Positions 20,737 through 29,406 of a stretch of 64,000 nt of DNA are shown piece by piece (the first letter of the stretch is position 1; each line of letters begins with the position of its first letter). The notes under the pieces were generated by a model that saw only the letters and a list, made by a program, of their open reading frames with translations, did no database searches and was not told the DNA's origin. The position numbers and the translations under genes are program-made. This DNA comes from Streptomyces sp. GKU 895 (lineage in GTDB: Bacteria > Actinomycetota > Actinomycetes > Streptomycetales > Streptomycetaceae). Location: positions 56,080-120,079 of the forward strand of contig MWJO01000012.1 in assembly GCA_002027195.1 (NCBI GenBank). Reading direction: 5' to 3'.

Positions 20737-21165
20737 GTGGACGCGAGATGGTCAAAAGCTGAAATAGGTGAACTTCTCGATCGCTATGTTCTCGGGCTCG
20801 ACTACGACAAACTCGATGACGAGTGGACCGCCGAGCTGTTCTCCGACGACGTGGTCATCGAATTCCCGATCAGTCGGCACACCGGCATCGAAGGACTCGC
20901 CGAATACCACCGGCGAGCATTGGCCATGTGGGCCGGAACGCACCATCTGAACACGCCGTCGGTCGTGAGCGTCTCCGGGGACCGGGCGACGCTCCGCGCC
21001 AACATGACGTCCGTGCATGTGCACCACGAGCGGAAAGGCGAGATACGACCGCACTATGTGTCGGGCACCTGTGTCACCGGCGACGCGGTGCGCACCGAGC
21101 GGGGCTGGCGCCTTTCCCGTCTTTCGTTCGACCTGATATGGAAGACCGGCAACCCGCCGGACTGA
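20737..21165 (+). CDS. SnoaL-like (NTF2-fold) protein
   Basis: A 142-residue protein with the SnoaL/NTF2 fold. It begins with the helix KAEIGELLDRYVLGLDYDKL (about 7-26), followed by AELFSDDVVIEFP, a HTGIEGLAEYHRRAL helix, and the strands VVSVSGDRATLRANMTSVHV and RLSRLSFDLIWKTG. Family members in aromatic polyketide clusters are ring cyclases or hydroxylases without cofactors. The GTG start at 20737 follows GGAGGG. It has a second, related copy on the opposite strand at 23621-24045. About 220 bases of lower GC upstream probably contain the promoter. Confidence 0.85.
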   Translation: MDARWSKAEIGELLDRYVLGLDYDKLDDEWTAELFSDDVVIEFPISRHTGIEGLAEYHRRALAMWAGTHHLNTPSVVSVSGDRATLRANMTSVHVHHERKGEIRPHYVSGTCVTGDAVRTERGWRLSRLSFDLIWKTGNPPD

Positions 21166-21180
21166 GTTGGGTGGGCATTT

Positions 21181-22005
21181 ATGCGATCAGCACAAGTGAA
21201 AGCGAGTTCTCGACCAGAGATACTCGAAACCCACGACACCGAGCACCGCACCGCGGCCCGAGCGACCTTCGGCGCCCGAGCCGGTGCGGCGACCTCATCG
21301 CCGGCGCCCGTCCGGAACCTCGCGGACACCTGGCGGATCCTGGTCGTCGAAGGCAGCAGGGCCGACCGCGCGACCCTCACCGAGGCACTCGAGCGCCACG
21401 GCCATCATGTCGACGCCGTCGACTCCGGCGCCGAGGCACTGGCCTGGTTCGACACCGCCGACCTCGTCCTGCTCGACCTCGACCTGCCTGATCTGGACGG
21501 CCTCGAGGTCTGCCGCGAGATCCGGGTGGCCGGCGACATCCCCGTCATCACCGTCACCTCACGCGCCTCCGAACTCGACTGTGTACTGGCGTTGCAGGCC
21601 GGCGCCGACGACTACGTCATCAAGCCCTACGGCATCCGTGAGCTCATGGCCCGGCTGGACGCCGTGATGCGCCGCGCGCGCCGCACCCCGCACACCGCCC
21701 CGGACGCCGACGGCGGAGCGGTGCTGGAACACGGACCGCTGCGGATCGACAGCGACTCGCGCGAGGTCGAGATGGGCGGCCGGCCGGTGCCGGTCACGCG
21801 CAAGGAGTTCGACCTGCTCGCCCTGCTGGCCAGCGCCCCGGGGCAGGTGATCTCGCGGGAGTCCATCATGCGCAAGGTGTGGGGCGAGTCCTGGTCGCGC
21901 CGCACGGTCGACACCCATGTCAGCAGTCTGCGCAGCAAACTCGGCGGACCGGAATGGATCGTCACCGTCCGCGGGGTCGGTTTCAAACTCCGCAGCATGC
22001 GCTGA
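21181..22005 (+). CDS. OmpR-type atypical response regulator with damaged acidic pocket
   Basis: A 274-residue regulator with an unusual 50-residue N-terminal extension, a receiver domain (about 52-168) and a winged-helix effector domain (about 185-272, RKEFDLLALLASAPGQVISR, RTVDTHVSSLRSKL). The phosphoacceptor Asp is retained (L-L-D99-L-D) and the lysine in YVIKPYG is present. The Mg-binding acidic pair, however, is reduced to E57-G58 in VVEGSRAD. This complements the other regulator, which keeps part of the pocket but lost the Asp. Both are close to each other in sequence and to JadR1-type activators. It sits between the SnoaL-like gene and the P450 gene. Confidence 0.9.
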   Translation: MRSAQVKASSRPEILETHDTEHRTAARATFGARAGAATSSPAPVRNLADTWRILVVEGSRADRATLTEALERHGHHVDAVDSGAEALAWFDTADLVLLDLDLPDLDGLEVCREIRVAGDIPVITVTSRASELDCVLALQAGADDYVIKPYGIRELMARLDAVMRRARRTPHTAPDADGGAVLEHGPLRIDSDSREVEMGGRPVPVTRKEFDLLALLASAPGQVISRESIMRKVWGESWSRRTVDTHVSSLRSKLGGPEWIVTVRGVGFKLRSMR

Positions 22006-22023
22006 CAGTACATTGCCGTCGAA

Positions 22024-22052
22024 TTGACGTTCACTGAACCCGTGCATGTAAT
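22024..22052 (+). promoter_or_regulatory. probable P450 promoter
   Basis: TTGACG (22024-22029), a 17-base spacer and TGTAAT (22047-22052) form a sigma-70-like promoter about 55 bases upstream of the P450 start codon. GAGGGG precedes the ATG at 22106. Confidence 0.5.
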
Positions 22053-22105
22053 TTCCCTCGTTATCGTCGGACCGCAGGAAGCGGAAACTCCGAACGAGGG
22101 GTGAC

Positions 22106-23326
22106 ATGACGAACATCGATATCGACGAGACCAGTGAACTCGTCAGCTTTCCCATTCAGCGCACGTGCCCTTTCGCCATTCCGCCGGTCTACACGAAATT
22201 CCGGGAGGAGGCGCCGGTCAGCCAGGTGGTCCTCCCGGACGGCGGAAAGGCCTGGCTGGTCACCAAGTACGAAGACGTGCGGGCCGTGATGTCGAACCCC
22301 AGGCTCAGCTCGGACCGCCGTAAGAAGGACTTCCCGGTGGTGGTCCCCGGGCAGAACGCGGCCCTCGCCAAGCACGCACCCTTCATGATCATCCTCGACG
22401 GCGCGGAGCACGCGGCGGCCCGGCGGCCCGTCATCAGCGAGTTCTCGGTCCGCCGCGTCGCCGCGATGAAGCCGCGCATCCAGGAGATCGTCGACCACTT
22501 CATCGACGAGATGCTGAAGCTGCCCCGGCCCGTCGACCTCAACCAGGTCTTCTCCCTGCCGGTGCCCTCACTGGTGGTCTCCGAGATCCTCGGCATGCCC
22601 TACGAGGGGCACGAGTACTTCATGGAGCTGGCCGAGGTCCTGCTCCGCCGCACCACCGACGAACAGGGCCGCATCAGCATCTCCGTCCAGCTGCGCGCGT
22701 ACATGGACAAGCTCGTCGAGGAGAAGATCGCCAACCCCGGCGACGACCTGCTCAGCCGCCAGATCGAGCTCCAGCGGCAGAACGGGGGCATCGACCGGCC
22801 CCAGCTCGCCAGCCTGTGCCTGCTGGTGCTGCTGGCCGGCCACGAGACCACCGCCAACATGATCAACCTCGGTGTCTTCTCGATGCTGACCAGGCCCGAA
22901 CTGCTCGCGCAGATCAAGGACGACCCGTCCATGACCCCGAAGGCCGTCGACGAACTGCTGCGCTTCTACACGATCCCGGACTTCGGTGCGCACCGGCTGG
23001 CGATGGACGACGTCGAGATCGGCGGCGTCCTCATACGCAAGGGCGAGGCCGTCATCGCCTCCACCTTCGCCGCCAACCGCGACCCCGCCGTCTTCGACGA
23101 CCCGGAGGAGCTGGACTTCTCCCGCGACTCCCGGCACCACGTGGCCTTCGGCTACGGCCCCCACCAGTGCCTGGGCCAGAACCTCGGCCGCGTCGAGCTC
23201 CAGGTCGTCTTCGACACGCTGTTCCGCAGGCTGCCGGACCTCCGGCTCGCCGTGCCCGCCGAGGAGCTGAACTTCAAGAGCGACGCCCTCGTCTACGGCC
23301 TCTACGAACTGCCCGTGACCTGGTGA
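22106..23326 (+). CDS. cytochrome P450
   Basis: A 406-residue bacterial class I P450, about the usual length. The I-helix oxygen-binding motif is LLAGHETTANM (about residue 250), the K-helix ExxR is in DELLRFYT, and the heme loop is FGYGPHQCLGQNLGR with proximal ligand Cys355. The general style (ILDGAEHAAARRPVISEF, DFSRDSRHHVAFGYG) recalls CYP105/CYP107-type enzymes of secondary metabolism. It is followed 11 bases later by a ferredoxin gene, its natural electron donor. It is the only obvious oxygenase in the cluster, so it probably hydroxylates or couples the aromatic core. Confidence 0.94.
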   Translation: MTNIDIDETSELVSFPIQRTCPFAIPPVYTKFREEAPVSQVVLPDGGKAWLVTKYEDVRAVMSNPRLSSDRRKKDFPVVVPGQNAALAKHAPFMIILDGAEHAAARRPVISEFSVRRVAAMKPRIQEIVDHFIDEMLKLPRPVDLNQVFSLPVPSLVVSEILGMPYEGHEYFMELAEVLLRRTTDEQGRISISVQLRAYMDKLVEEKIANPGDDLLSRQIELQRQNGGIDRPQLASLCLLVLLAGHETTANMINLGVFSMLTRPELLAQIKDDPSMTPKAVDELLRFYTIPDFGAHRLAMDDVEIGGVLIRKGEAVIASTFAANRDPAVFDDPEELDFSRDSRHHVAFGYGPHQCLGQNLGRVELQVVFDTLFRRLPDLRLAVPAEELNFKSDALVYGLYELPVTW

Positions 23327-23337
23327 AGGAGAGCGCC

Positions 23338-23532
23338 ATGCGACTGGAGAAGGACCACGACCGCTGCATCGGCGCGGGGCAGTGCGTACGCACCGATCCA
23401 AGAATCTTCGACCAGGACGACGACGGGCTGGTCAAGGTCCTGATCGAGCGGCCGCGGGGCGCCGACGAGGCCGCCGCCCACAAAGCGGTCTTCATCTGCC
23501 CCGCCAAAGCCCTGTCCATCGCCCAGGACTGA
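23338..23532 (+). CDS. ferredoxin partnering the P450
   Basis: A 64-residue small ferredoxin of the type found next to actinobacterial P450s. Three cysteines are visible, in RCIGAGQCV and in FICPAKALS, the pattern C-X5-C-Xn-C-P typical of a [3Fe-4S] cluster. The loop lacks a fourth cluster cysteine. ATG 23338 follows AAGGAGAG. The gene starts 11 bases after the P450 stop, so the two are co-transcribed. It carries electrons from a ferredoxin reductase, encoded elsewhere, to the P450. Confidence 0.92.
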   Translation: MRLEKDHDRCIGAGQCVRTDPRIFDQDDDGLVKVLIERPRGADEAAAHKAVFICPAKALSIAQD

Positions 23533-23562
23533 CCCCGACGCTCCCCCCCCCCACGGAAGAAG

Positions 23563-23609
23563 AAGCCGCGCCGGTTCCCCTGCTCTCGGCAGAGGGACCG
23601 GCGCGGCTT
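23563..23609. terminator. bidirectional terminator behind the ferredoxin gene
   Basis: AAGCCGCGCCGGT (23563-23575) is perfectly complementary to 23597-23609, with an inner CTGC/GCAG pairing. It lies between the convergent ferredoxin and SnoaL-like genes. Confidence 0.75.
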
Positions 23610-23620
23610 GCGTACGACGG

Positions 23621-24045
23621 TCAGTGCTCGTGCATGCCGTGGTCGTCGCCCGTCGTCCACACGGGCTCGATCCCGATCCGGGACAGCAGCCAGCTCCCCT
23701 CCTCGCGCACGGCGGTGAAGGTGTAGCGGGCGCCCAGGTCGAAGTGCTTGCCCGGGCCGCCCGGGCTCACATGCACGGCGGTGACGTTCGCGTGCACGGT
23801 CGCGCGGTCGCCGTGCAGTTCGGGGAGCACGTTCGCCACGGTGTGCAGGGTGGTCGCCCACACCCGGTCGTCCCGGAGCATGCCGGCCAGTGCCGCTCGG
23901 CCCTCGATCCGGATGTCCGGCAGCAGCTCCATGGTCACGTCCGGGACGAGCAGCGCGGACAGCGCCTCGTGGTCGCGGAGATCGACGCACGCGCGAAACG
24001 GGCCACCAGAGTCTGGAGTCGAAAGAAGTCCTCGATATCTGTCAT
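23621..24045 (-). pseudogene. SnoaL-like protein, frameshifted near its start
   Basis: The second NTF2-fold SnoaL-like protein of the cluster. The start (MTDIEDFFRLQTLVARFA, from ATG 24045) and the body (CVDLRDHEALSALLVPDVTM, then VWATTLHTVANVLPELHG and RIGIEPVWTTGD) are in different frames. They join perfectly if one base is restored in an Arg codon at 23990-23991. As written the gene is broken, but the body has no other damage, so a sequencing error or very recent mutation is likely. It is divergent from the second two-domain cyclase. Family roles are as for the other SnoaL-like protein. Confidence 0.75.
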
Positions 24046-24199
24046 GGCTGTGATGCTGCGCACCGAAAGACGCCCGCGCCACTTTCCTGAAATCTTCTGA
24101 CGAACCTCTGACAAGACCTGAACTTGTCCGTATTGAAACCTGTATTGCGCCTCGGAAGACTCGAACTCATCAACGGCTTCCCGTTATGGAGAAGGACAT

Positions 24200-24784
24200 A
24201 TGCACAGCAGTGTCATAGTGGCCCGGATCAAACCCGGAAGCGCTGAACAGATTGCCGCGGACTTCGCGAAATCCGACGCCGAACCGTCCGGCACGCGACA
24301 TCTCCTGCGCCGCCAGCTCTTCGAGTACAAAGGCGTCTACGTCCAGATGCAGGACCACGCCGAGCCCCACGAACCGGCCCTCACCGCCTCGGAGACGCTC
24401 GCGACCTGCTTCTACGAGTGGCACGGACAGCCGGTCGCCCACCCGCACCGGATGCACAGCACCATGATCGTGGCCCGGCTCGACGAGGCCGACCTCGACA
24501 CCGTCGCGAAGCTGTTCGCCGACTTCGACACCGGCACCGAGCTGCCGCACACCATGGGCACCCGGCGCCGTCGGCTGTTCGCCTGCGAGGGCCTGTACTT
24601 CCACATCCAGGACTTCGAGTCCGCCGACGGCGGCCGGCTGATCGAACAGGCCAAGCTGGACCCGCGGTTCGTACAGATCCAGCAGGACCTCCTGCCGTAC
24701 ATCACCGTCTTCGACCCCTCGACCTGGCGCTCCCCCTCCGACGCCATGGCCACGCGCTTCTACAGCTGGCAGGCCGCCGTATGA
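24200..24784 (+). CDS. two-domain JadI/LndF-like angucyclic cyclase
   Basis: A 194-residue protein with two cyclase domains. The C-terminal one (about residues 86-194, beginning [20 protein letters not shown]) is complete and has the [20 protein letters not shown] and [16 protein letters not shown] motifs. These are close to my recollection of JadI/LndF/UrdF cyclases that form the angular fourth ring. The N-terminal one (about 1-84) is shortened, lacking most of the middle. The gene overlaps the ketosynthase start by ATGA (24781-24784), so the two are translationally coupled. The cyclase-KS-CLF-ACP-KR-ARO order is the angucycline order. ATG 24200 follows GGAGAAGGA. Confidence 0.87.
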   Translation: MHSSVIVARIKPGSAEQIAADFAKSDAEPSGTRHLLRRQLFEYKGVYVQMQDHAEPHEPALTASETLATCFYEWHGQPVAHPHRMHSTMIVARLDEADLDTVAKLFADFDTGTELPHTMGTRRRRLFACEGLYFHIQDFESADGGRLIEQAKLDPRFVQIQQDLLPYITVFDPSTWRSPSDAMATRFYSWQAAV

Positions 24785-26052
24785 GCGGGCGTCGCGTGGT
24801 CGTCACCGGGATGGAGGTGCTGGCGCCCGGCGGGGTGGGCACCGAAGCCTTCTGGTCCCTGCTCAGCGAGGGCCGCACCGCCACCCGCGGCATCACCTTC
24901 TTCGACCCGGCGCAGTTCCGCTCCCGGGTGGCCGCCGAGATCGACTTCGACCCCTACGCCCACGGCCTCACCCCGCACGAGGTGCGGCGCATGGACCGGG
25001 CCGCCCAGTTCGCCGTAGTCGCCGCGCGCGGAGCCGTCGCCGACAGCGGGCTCGACACCGAGGCGCTGGACCCGTACCGGATCGGCGTCACCATCGGCAG
25101 CGCGGTCGGCGCCACCATGAGCCTCGACGACGACTACCGCGCCGTCAGCGACGGCGGCCGGCTCGACCTGGTCGACCACACCTACGCCGACCCGTTCTTC
25201 TACAACCACTTCGTGCCCAGCTCCTTCGCCGCCGAGGTCGCCCGCGCCGTGGGGGCGCAGGGGCCGAGCAGCGTGGTGTCGGCCGGGTGCACCTCCGGGC
25301 TCGACTCGGTCGGGTACGCCGTCGAACTCATCCGGGAGGGCACCGCGGACGTCATGGTCGCCGGCGCCACCGACGCGCCGATCTCGCCGATCACGATGGC
25401 CTGCTTCGACGCCATCAAGGCGACCACACCCCGCCACGACGACCCCGAGCACGCCTCCCGCCCCTTCGACGGCACCCGCAACGGGTTCGTCCTCGGTGAG
25501 GGCGCGGCGGTGTTCGTCCTGGAGGAGCTGGAGAGCGCGCGCCGACGTGGCGCCCGTGTCCACGCCGAGATCGCCGGATACGCCACCCGCAGCAACGCGT
25601 ACCACATGACGGGCCTGCGCCCCGACGGCGCCGAGATGTCCGAGGCGATCACCGTCGCGCTGGACGAGGCCCGCATGAACCCCACGGCGATCGACTACAT
25701 CAACGCGCACGGCTCCGGCACCAAGCAGAACGACAGGCACGAGACCGCCGCCTTCAAACGCAGCCTCGGCGACCACGCGTACCGCACCCCCGTCAGCTCC
25801 ATCAAGTCGATGGTCGGGCACTCGCTGGGCGCGATCGGCTCCATCGAGATCGCCGCGTCCGTCCTCGCGATCCGCCACAACGTCGTACCGCCGACCGCGA
25901 ACCTGCACACGCCCGACCCCGAGTGCGACCTCGACTACGTGCCCCTGACCGCCCGCGACCAGCTCGTCGACACGGTCCTCACCGTGGGCAGCGGCTTCGG
26001 CGGGTTCCAGAGCGCGATGGTGCTGACCCGACCCGAAAGGACGGCGGCATGA
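24781..26052 (+). CDS. type II polyketide ketosynthase alpha (KS)
   Basis: A 423-residue KS-alpha that carries out decarboxylative condensation of malonyl units with the chain-length-factor partner. The active-site triad is intact: Cys170 in [14 protein letters not shown], His310 in [13 protein letters not shown] and His347 in [14 protein letters not shown]. Length and sequence are typical of aromatic polyketide KSs. The ATG lies inside the cyclase stop (ATGA) and the stop overlaps the CLF start (ATGA at 26049-26052), ensuring balanced expression of the heterodimer. Confidence 0.97.
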   Translation: MSGRRVVVTGMEVLAPGGVGTEAFWSLLSEGRTATRGITFFDPAQFRSRVAAEIDFDPYAHGLTPHEVRRMDRAAQFAVVAARGAVADSGLDTEALDPYRIGVTIGSAVGATMSLDDDYRAVSDGGRLDLVDHTYADPFFYNHFVPSSFAAEVARAVGAQGPSSVVSAGCTSGLDSVGYAVELIREGTADVMVAGATDAPISPITMACFDAIKATTPRHDDPEHASRPFDGTRNGFVLGEGAAVFVLEELESARRRGARVHAEIAGYATRSNAYHMTGLRPDGAEMSEAITVALDEARMNPTAIDYINAHGSGTKQNDRHETAAFKRSLGDHAYRTPVSSIKSMVGHSLGAIGSIEIAASVLAIRHNVVPPTANLHTPDPECDLDYVPLTARDQLVDTVLTVGSGFGGFQSAMVLTRPERTAA

Positions 26053-27242
26053 CGGCCTCCGTGGTGGTGACCGGCCTGGGGATCACCGCCCCCAACGGGC
26101 TCGGCGCCAAGGACTACTGGAGCGCGACCCGCGTCGGCAAGAGCGGCATCGGCCCGCTCACCCGCTTCGACGCGGCACCGTACCCGGCCAAGCTCGCCGG
26201 CGAGATCGACGGCTTCACGCCCGAGGAACACCTCCCCAGCCGGCTCATGCCGCAGACCGACCAGGTCACCCGGCTCTCCCTGGTCGCCGCGGACTGGGCG
26301 CTCGCGGACGCCGGGGTACGCCCCGCCGATCTGCCGGCCTTCGACATGGGCGTCATCACCGCGAGCTCCGCGGGCGGCTTCGAGTTCAGCCAGCACGAGC
26401 TGAAGAGCCTGTGGAGTAAGGGCGGCGAGTACGTCAGCGCCTATCAGTCCTTCGCCTGGTTCTACGCCGTCAACACCGGCCAGATCTCCATCCGCAACGG
26501 CATGAAGGGCCCCAGCGGCGTCGTCGTCACCGACCAGGCCGGGGGCCTCGACGCGGTGGCGCAGGCCCGGCGGCAGATCCGCAAGGGCACCTCGCTGGTG
26601 GTCGCGGGAGCCGTCGACGCCCTGCTGTGCTCCTGGGGCTGGGTCGGACTGCACACCAGCGGCCGGCTCAGCACGGCCGACGATCCCGGCCGCGCCTATC
26701 TGCCCTTCGACGAGCGGGCCGCCGGTCATGTCCCGGGCGAGGGCGGCGCGTTGCTCATCCTGGAGGCGGCCGACGCCGCCCGCGCCCGTGGGGCCCGGGT
26801 GTACGGCGAGATCGCCGGGTACGCCGCCACCTTCGACGGCCGCGAACCCGGCCTGCGCAAGGCGATCGAACTGGCGCTGGCCGACGCCGACTTGGCGCCG
26901 TCCGACGTGGACGTCGTCTTCGCCGACGCCGCCGCCGACCCCGAACTCGACCGGATCGAGGCCGAGGCGCTGGTGGAGGTGTTCGGCCGGCGGGGCGTCC
27001 CCGTCACGGCCCCGAAGACGATGACGGGCCGCCTCTACGCAGGCGCCGCCGCCCTGGACCTCGCCACCGCCTTCCTCGCGCTGCGGGAGGGGCTGATCCC
27101 GCCGACCGTCCACACCGACCCCGCCGACCGCCACGGCCTCGACCTCGTCGGTGCCCAGGCCCGTCCCGCAGCACTGCGCACGGCCCTCGTCCTGGCCCGC
27201 GGCCACGGCGGCTTCAACTCGGCGATGGTCGTCCGCTCCTGA
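26049..27242 (+). CDS. chain length factor (KS beta)
   Basis: A 397-residue chain length factor, the inactive KS-beta that sets polyketide length. The active-site Cys is replaced by Gln163 in [15 protein letters not shown], the decarboxylase-competent signature of CLFs. The channel-lining helix [20 protein letters not shown] (about 106-125) is present; its bulky residues would determine whether the product is a hexadecaketide, decaketide or longer chain, which I cannot deduce by eye. Coupled to KS-alpha by a 4-base overlap. Confidence 0.96.
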   Translation: MTASVVVTGLGITAPNGLGAKDYWSATRVGKSGIGPLTRFDAAPYPAKLAGEIDGFTPEEHLPSRLMPQTDQVTRLSLVAADWALADAGVRPADLPAFDMGVITASSAGGFEFSQHELKSLWSKGGEYVSAYQSFAWFYAVNTGQISIRNGMKGPSGVVVTDQAGGLDAVAQARRQIRKGTSLVVAGAVDALLCSWGWVGLHTSGRLSTADDPGRAYLPFDERAAGHVPGEGGALLILEAADAARARGARVYGEIAGYAATFDGREPGLRKAIELALADADLAPSDVDVVFADAAADPELDRIEAEALVEVFGRRGVPVTAPKTMTGRLYAGAAALDLATAFLALREGLIPPTVHTDPADRHGLDLVGAQARPAALRTALVLARGHGGFNSAMVVRS

Positions 27243-27291
27243 GCCCCCTCGGAAGCCCTCAGCACCCTTCACGATCATTTGGAGAAACCTG

Positions 27292-27567
27292 ATGTCCCAG
27301 CCCACGTTCACCCTCGACGACCTCAAGCGCATCCTCCTCGAAGGCTCCGGCGCCCCCGAGGGCGGCGGCCTCGACGGAGACGCCCAGGACGTCCTCGACA
27401 CCGAGTTCAGCGACATCGGCTACGACTCGCTCGCCCTGCTGGAGACCGCCAGCCGCATCGAGCGGGAGTACGGCATCGACCTCGACGAGTCCGTCATCGG
27501 CGACGCCACCACACCGCGCGCCTTCATCGACGCCGTCGGTGACCACCTCGTCGCACCGGCCGCCTGA
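27292..27567 (+). CDS. acyl carrier protein
   Basis: A 91-residue type II ACP. The phosphopantetheine attachment site is Ser46 in SDIGYDSLALLETAS, followed by the helix III region ESVIGDATTPRAFIDAV. The chain begins MSQPTFTLDDLKRILLEGSG. It is located 49 bases after the CLF stop with GGAGAAA ahead of the ATG. It would be activated by the phosphopantetheinyl transferase encoded at the end of the operon. Confidence 0.95.
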   Translation: MSQPTFTLDDLKRILLEGSGAPEGGGLDGDAQDVLDTEFSDIGYDSLALLETASRIEREYGIDLDESVIGDATTPRAFIDAVGDHLVAPAA

Positions 27568-27582
27568 AGGGAACGCGAAGAG

Positions 27583-28377
27583 ATGACCGACACGACACAG
27601 CAGGAGCGGCGCGTCGCCCTCGTGACCGGCGCGACCAGCGGGATCGGCCTGGCCGTGGCCCGGCTGCTGGCCGAACAGGGCCACCGCGTCTTCATCGGCT
27701 CACGCACCGAGGACAAGGTGCTCACCACGGTCAAGCGACTCCAGGAAGAAGGCCTGGAGGTGGACGGCGCGGTCCTCGACGTCCGCTCGGTGGACTCGGT
27801 ACGCGGCTACGTCCGTGCCGCCGTCGACCGGTTCGGGACGGTCGACGTGCTCGTCAACAACGCGGGCATCAGCGGCGGCGGGGTGACCGCCGACCTCACC
27901 GACGAGCTGTGGGACGACATCGTCGACACCAACCTCAACAGCGTCTTCCGGCTGACCCGGGAGGTCCTCACCACCGGCGGCATGCGGGACAAGAGCCGCG
28001 GCCGCGTCATCAACATCGCCTCCACCGCGGGCAAGCAGGGCGTGGTCCTCGGGGCGCCGTACTCCGCCTCCAAGCACGGCGTCGTCGGCTTCACCAAGGC
28101 GCTCGGCAACGAACTCGCCCCCACCGGCATCACCGTCAACGCCGTCTGCCCCGGCTATGTCGAGACGCCGATGGCCGAGCGCGTACGGCAGAACTACGCC
28201 CGGCTGTCCGGCGCGTCCGAGGCCGCCATCCTGGAGAAGTTCCAGGCCAAGATCCCCCTCGGCCGCTACTCGACGCCCGAGGAAGTGGCCGGTCTGGTCG
28301 GCTATCTGGCCTCCGACCTGGCGGCGTCCATCACCTCCCAGGCCCTGAACGTCTGCGGCGGCCTCGGCAACTTCTGA
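27583..28377 (+). CDS. polyketide C9 ketoreductase (ActIII-like SDR)
   Basis: A 264-residue short-chain reductase of the ActIII type that reduces the C9 carbonyl of the nascent polyketide with NADPH. The cofactor loop is TGATSGIG (residues 15-22), NNAG is at 92-95, and the catalytic residues are Ser147, Tyr160 and Lys164 (YSASK). In place of the PGG stereochemistry motif described for ActIII, this protein has SGG (97-99). Its presence means the product belongs to the C9-reduced families. Fifteen bases separate it from the ACP gene. Confidence 0.94.
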   Translation: MTDTTQQERRVALVTGATSGIGLAVARLLAEQGHRVFIGSRTEDKVLTTVKRLQEEGLEVDGAVLDVRSVDSVRGYVRAAVDRFGTVDVLVNNAGISGGGVTADLTDELWDDIVDTNLNSVFRLTREVLTTGGMRDKSRGRVINIASTAGKQGVVLGAPYSASKHGVVGFTKALGNELAPTGITVNAVCPGYVETPMAERVRQNYARLSGASEAAILEKFQAKIPLGRYSTPEEVAGLVGYLASDLAASITSQALNVCGGLGNF

Positions 28378-28410
28378 CCGCGCAACGCCCGTTCCCACCC
28401 GAGGAGCCCC

Positions 28411-29406
28411 ATGCCGTCCCAACTGCACACGTCCCAGCACGAGATCAAGATCGCGGCGCCCGCCGAGGAGGTCTACCGTCTGCTGGCCCAGGCGGAGAAC
28501 TGGCCCCAGCTGTTCCCGCCGAACATCCACGTCGACCGACTGGAAGGCGACGAGCGCGAGGAGCGCATCCGCATCTGGGCGACCGCCGGCGACACCGTCA
28601 AGAACTGGACCTCGCACCGCACCCTGGACCCCGCGGGGCTGCGCATCACCTTCCGGCAGGAGGTCAGCGCACCCCCCGTCGCGGCCATGGGCGGCAGCTG
28701 GCAGATCGAGGACCTGCCCTCCGGCGAGGCCCTGGTCCGCCTCGGCCACGACTTCCGGGCCGTGACAGAGGCCGACCTGGCCTGGGTCGACGAGGTCGTG
28801 GACCGCAACTCCCGCGCCGAACTGGAGTCCCTGAAGGCGCTCGCCGAGTCGAAGGCCGCCACCGACGAACTGACCTGCTCCTTCGAGGACACGGTCCACA
28901 TCAAGGGGGCCGCGGGCGACGTCTACGACTTCATCCACGACGCCCACCTGTGGACCGAGCGCCTGCCGCACGTCGTCACGGTCCGCCTCGATCAGCCGGA
29001 ACCCGGGCTGCAGAGCCTGGAGATGGACACGCTGTCCAAGGACGGCTCCACGCACACCACGAAGTCGTACCGCGTGGGACTGGCCCCCGACCGCATCGTC
29101 TACAAGCAGACCACCCTGCCCGCGCTGATCACCCTGCACACCGGCCGGTGGTCCTTCACCCCGGCCGGCGACGGGGTCGACGCGTCCTCGCAGCACACGT
29201 TCACCGTCAACACGGCGGCGATCGAGCGGGTGTTGGGGGCGGCGGCGACCGCGCAGGACGCGATCGAGTACGTCCGCACGGCCCTCAGTACCAACAGCAG
29301 GGCGACGCTGACCCTCGCGAAGGCGTACGCGGAAGGCCTGGCCGGGACGGCGGGATCCGGCGGGATCCCGGGGGCTTCCGGGTCCGGCGGGGAAGGCCGG
29401 CCATGA
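28411..29406 (+). CDS. didomain aromatase/cyclase (first ring)
   Basis: A 331-residue protein with two START-like (Bet v1) domains, the form that pairs with C9 ketoreductases and closes and aromatises the first ring (C7-C12). Domain 1 runs about 8-145 (HEIKIAAPAEEVYRLLAQAE, then GHDFRAVTEADLAWVDEVVD). Domain 2 runs about 160-310 (DTVHIKGAAGDVYDFIHDAH, LWTERLPHVVTVRL, TLSKDGSTHTTKSYRV). The C-terminal 20 residues are a Gly/Ser/Pro-rich tail. The stop overlaps the next start by ATGA (29403-29406). Confidence 0.93.
   Translation: MPSQLHTSQHEIKIAAPAEEVYRLLAQAENWPQLFPPNIHVDRLEGDEREERIRIWATAGDTVKNWTSHRTLDPAGLRITFRQEVSAPPVAAMGGSWQIEDLPSGEALVRLGHDFRAVTEADLAWVDEVVDRNSRAELESLKALAESKAATDELTCSFEDTVHIKGAAGDVYDFIHDAHLWTERLPHVVTVRLDQPEPGLQSLEMDTLSKDGSTHTTKSYRVGLAPDRIVYKQTTLPALITLHTGRWSFTPAGDGVDASSQHTFTVNTAAIERVLGAAATAQDAIEYVRTALSTNSRATLTLAKAYAEGLAGTAGSGGIPGASGSGGEGRP

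Noticed and set aside
24781..28377. Assignment as a spore-pigment (whiE-type) cluster
   Set aside because: A C9 ketoreductase, didomain aromatase, P450, exporter and JadR1-like regulators point to an antibiotic-type, C9-reduced pathway rather than whiE.
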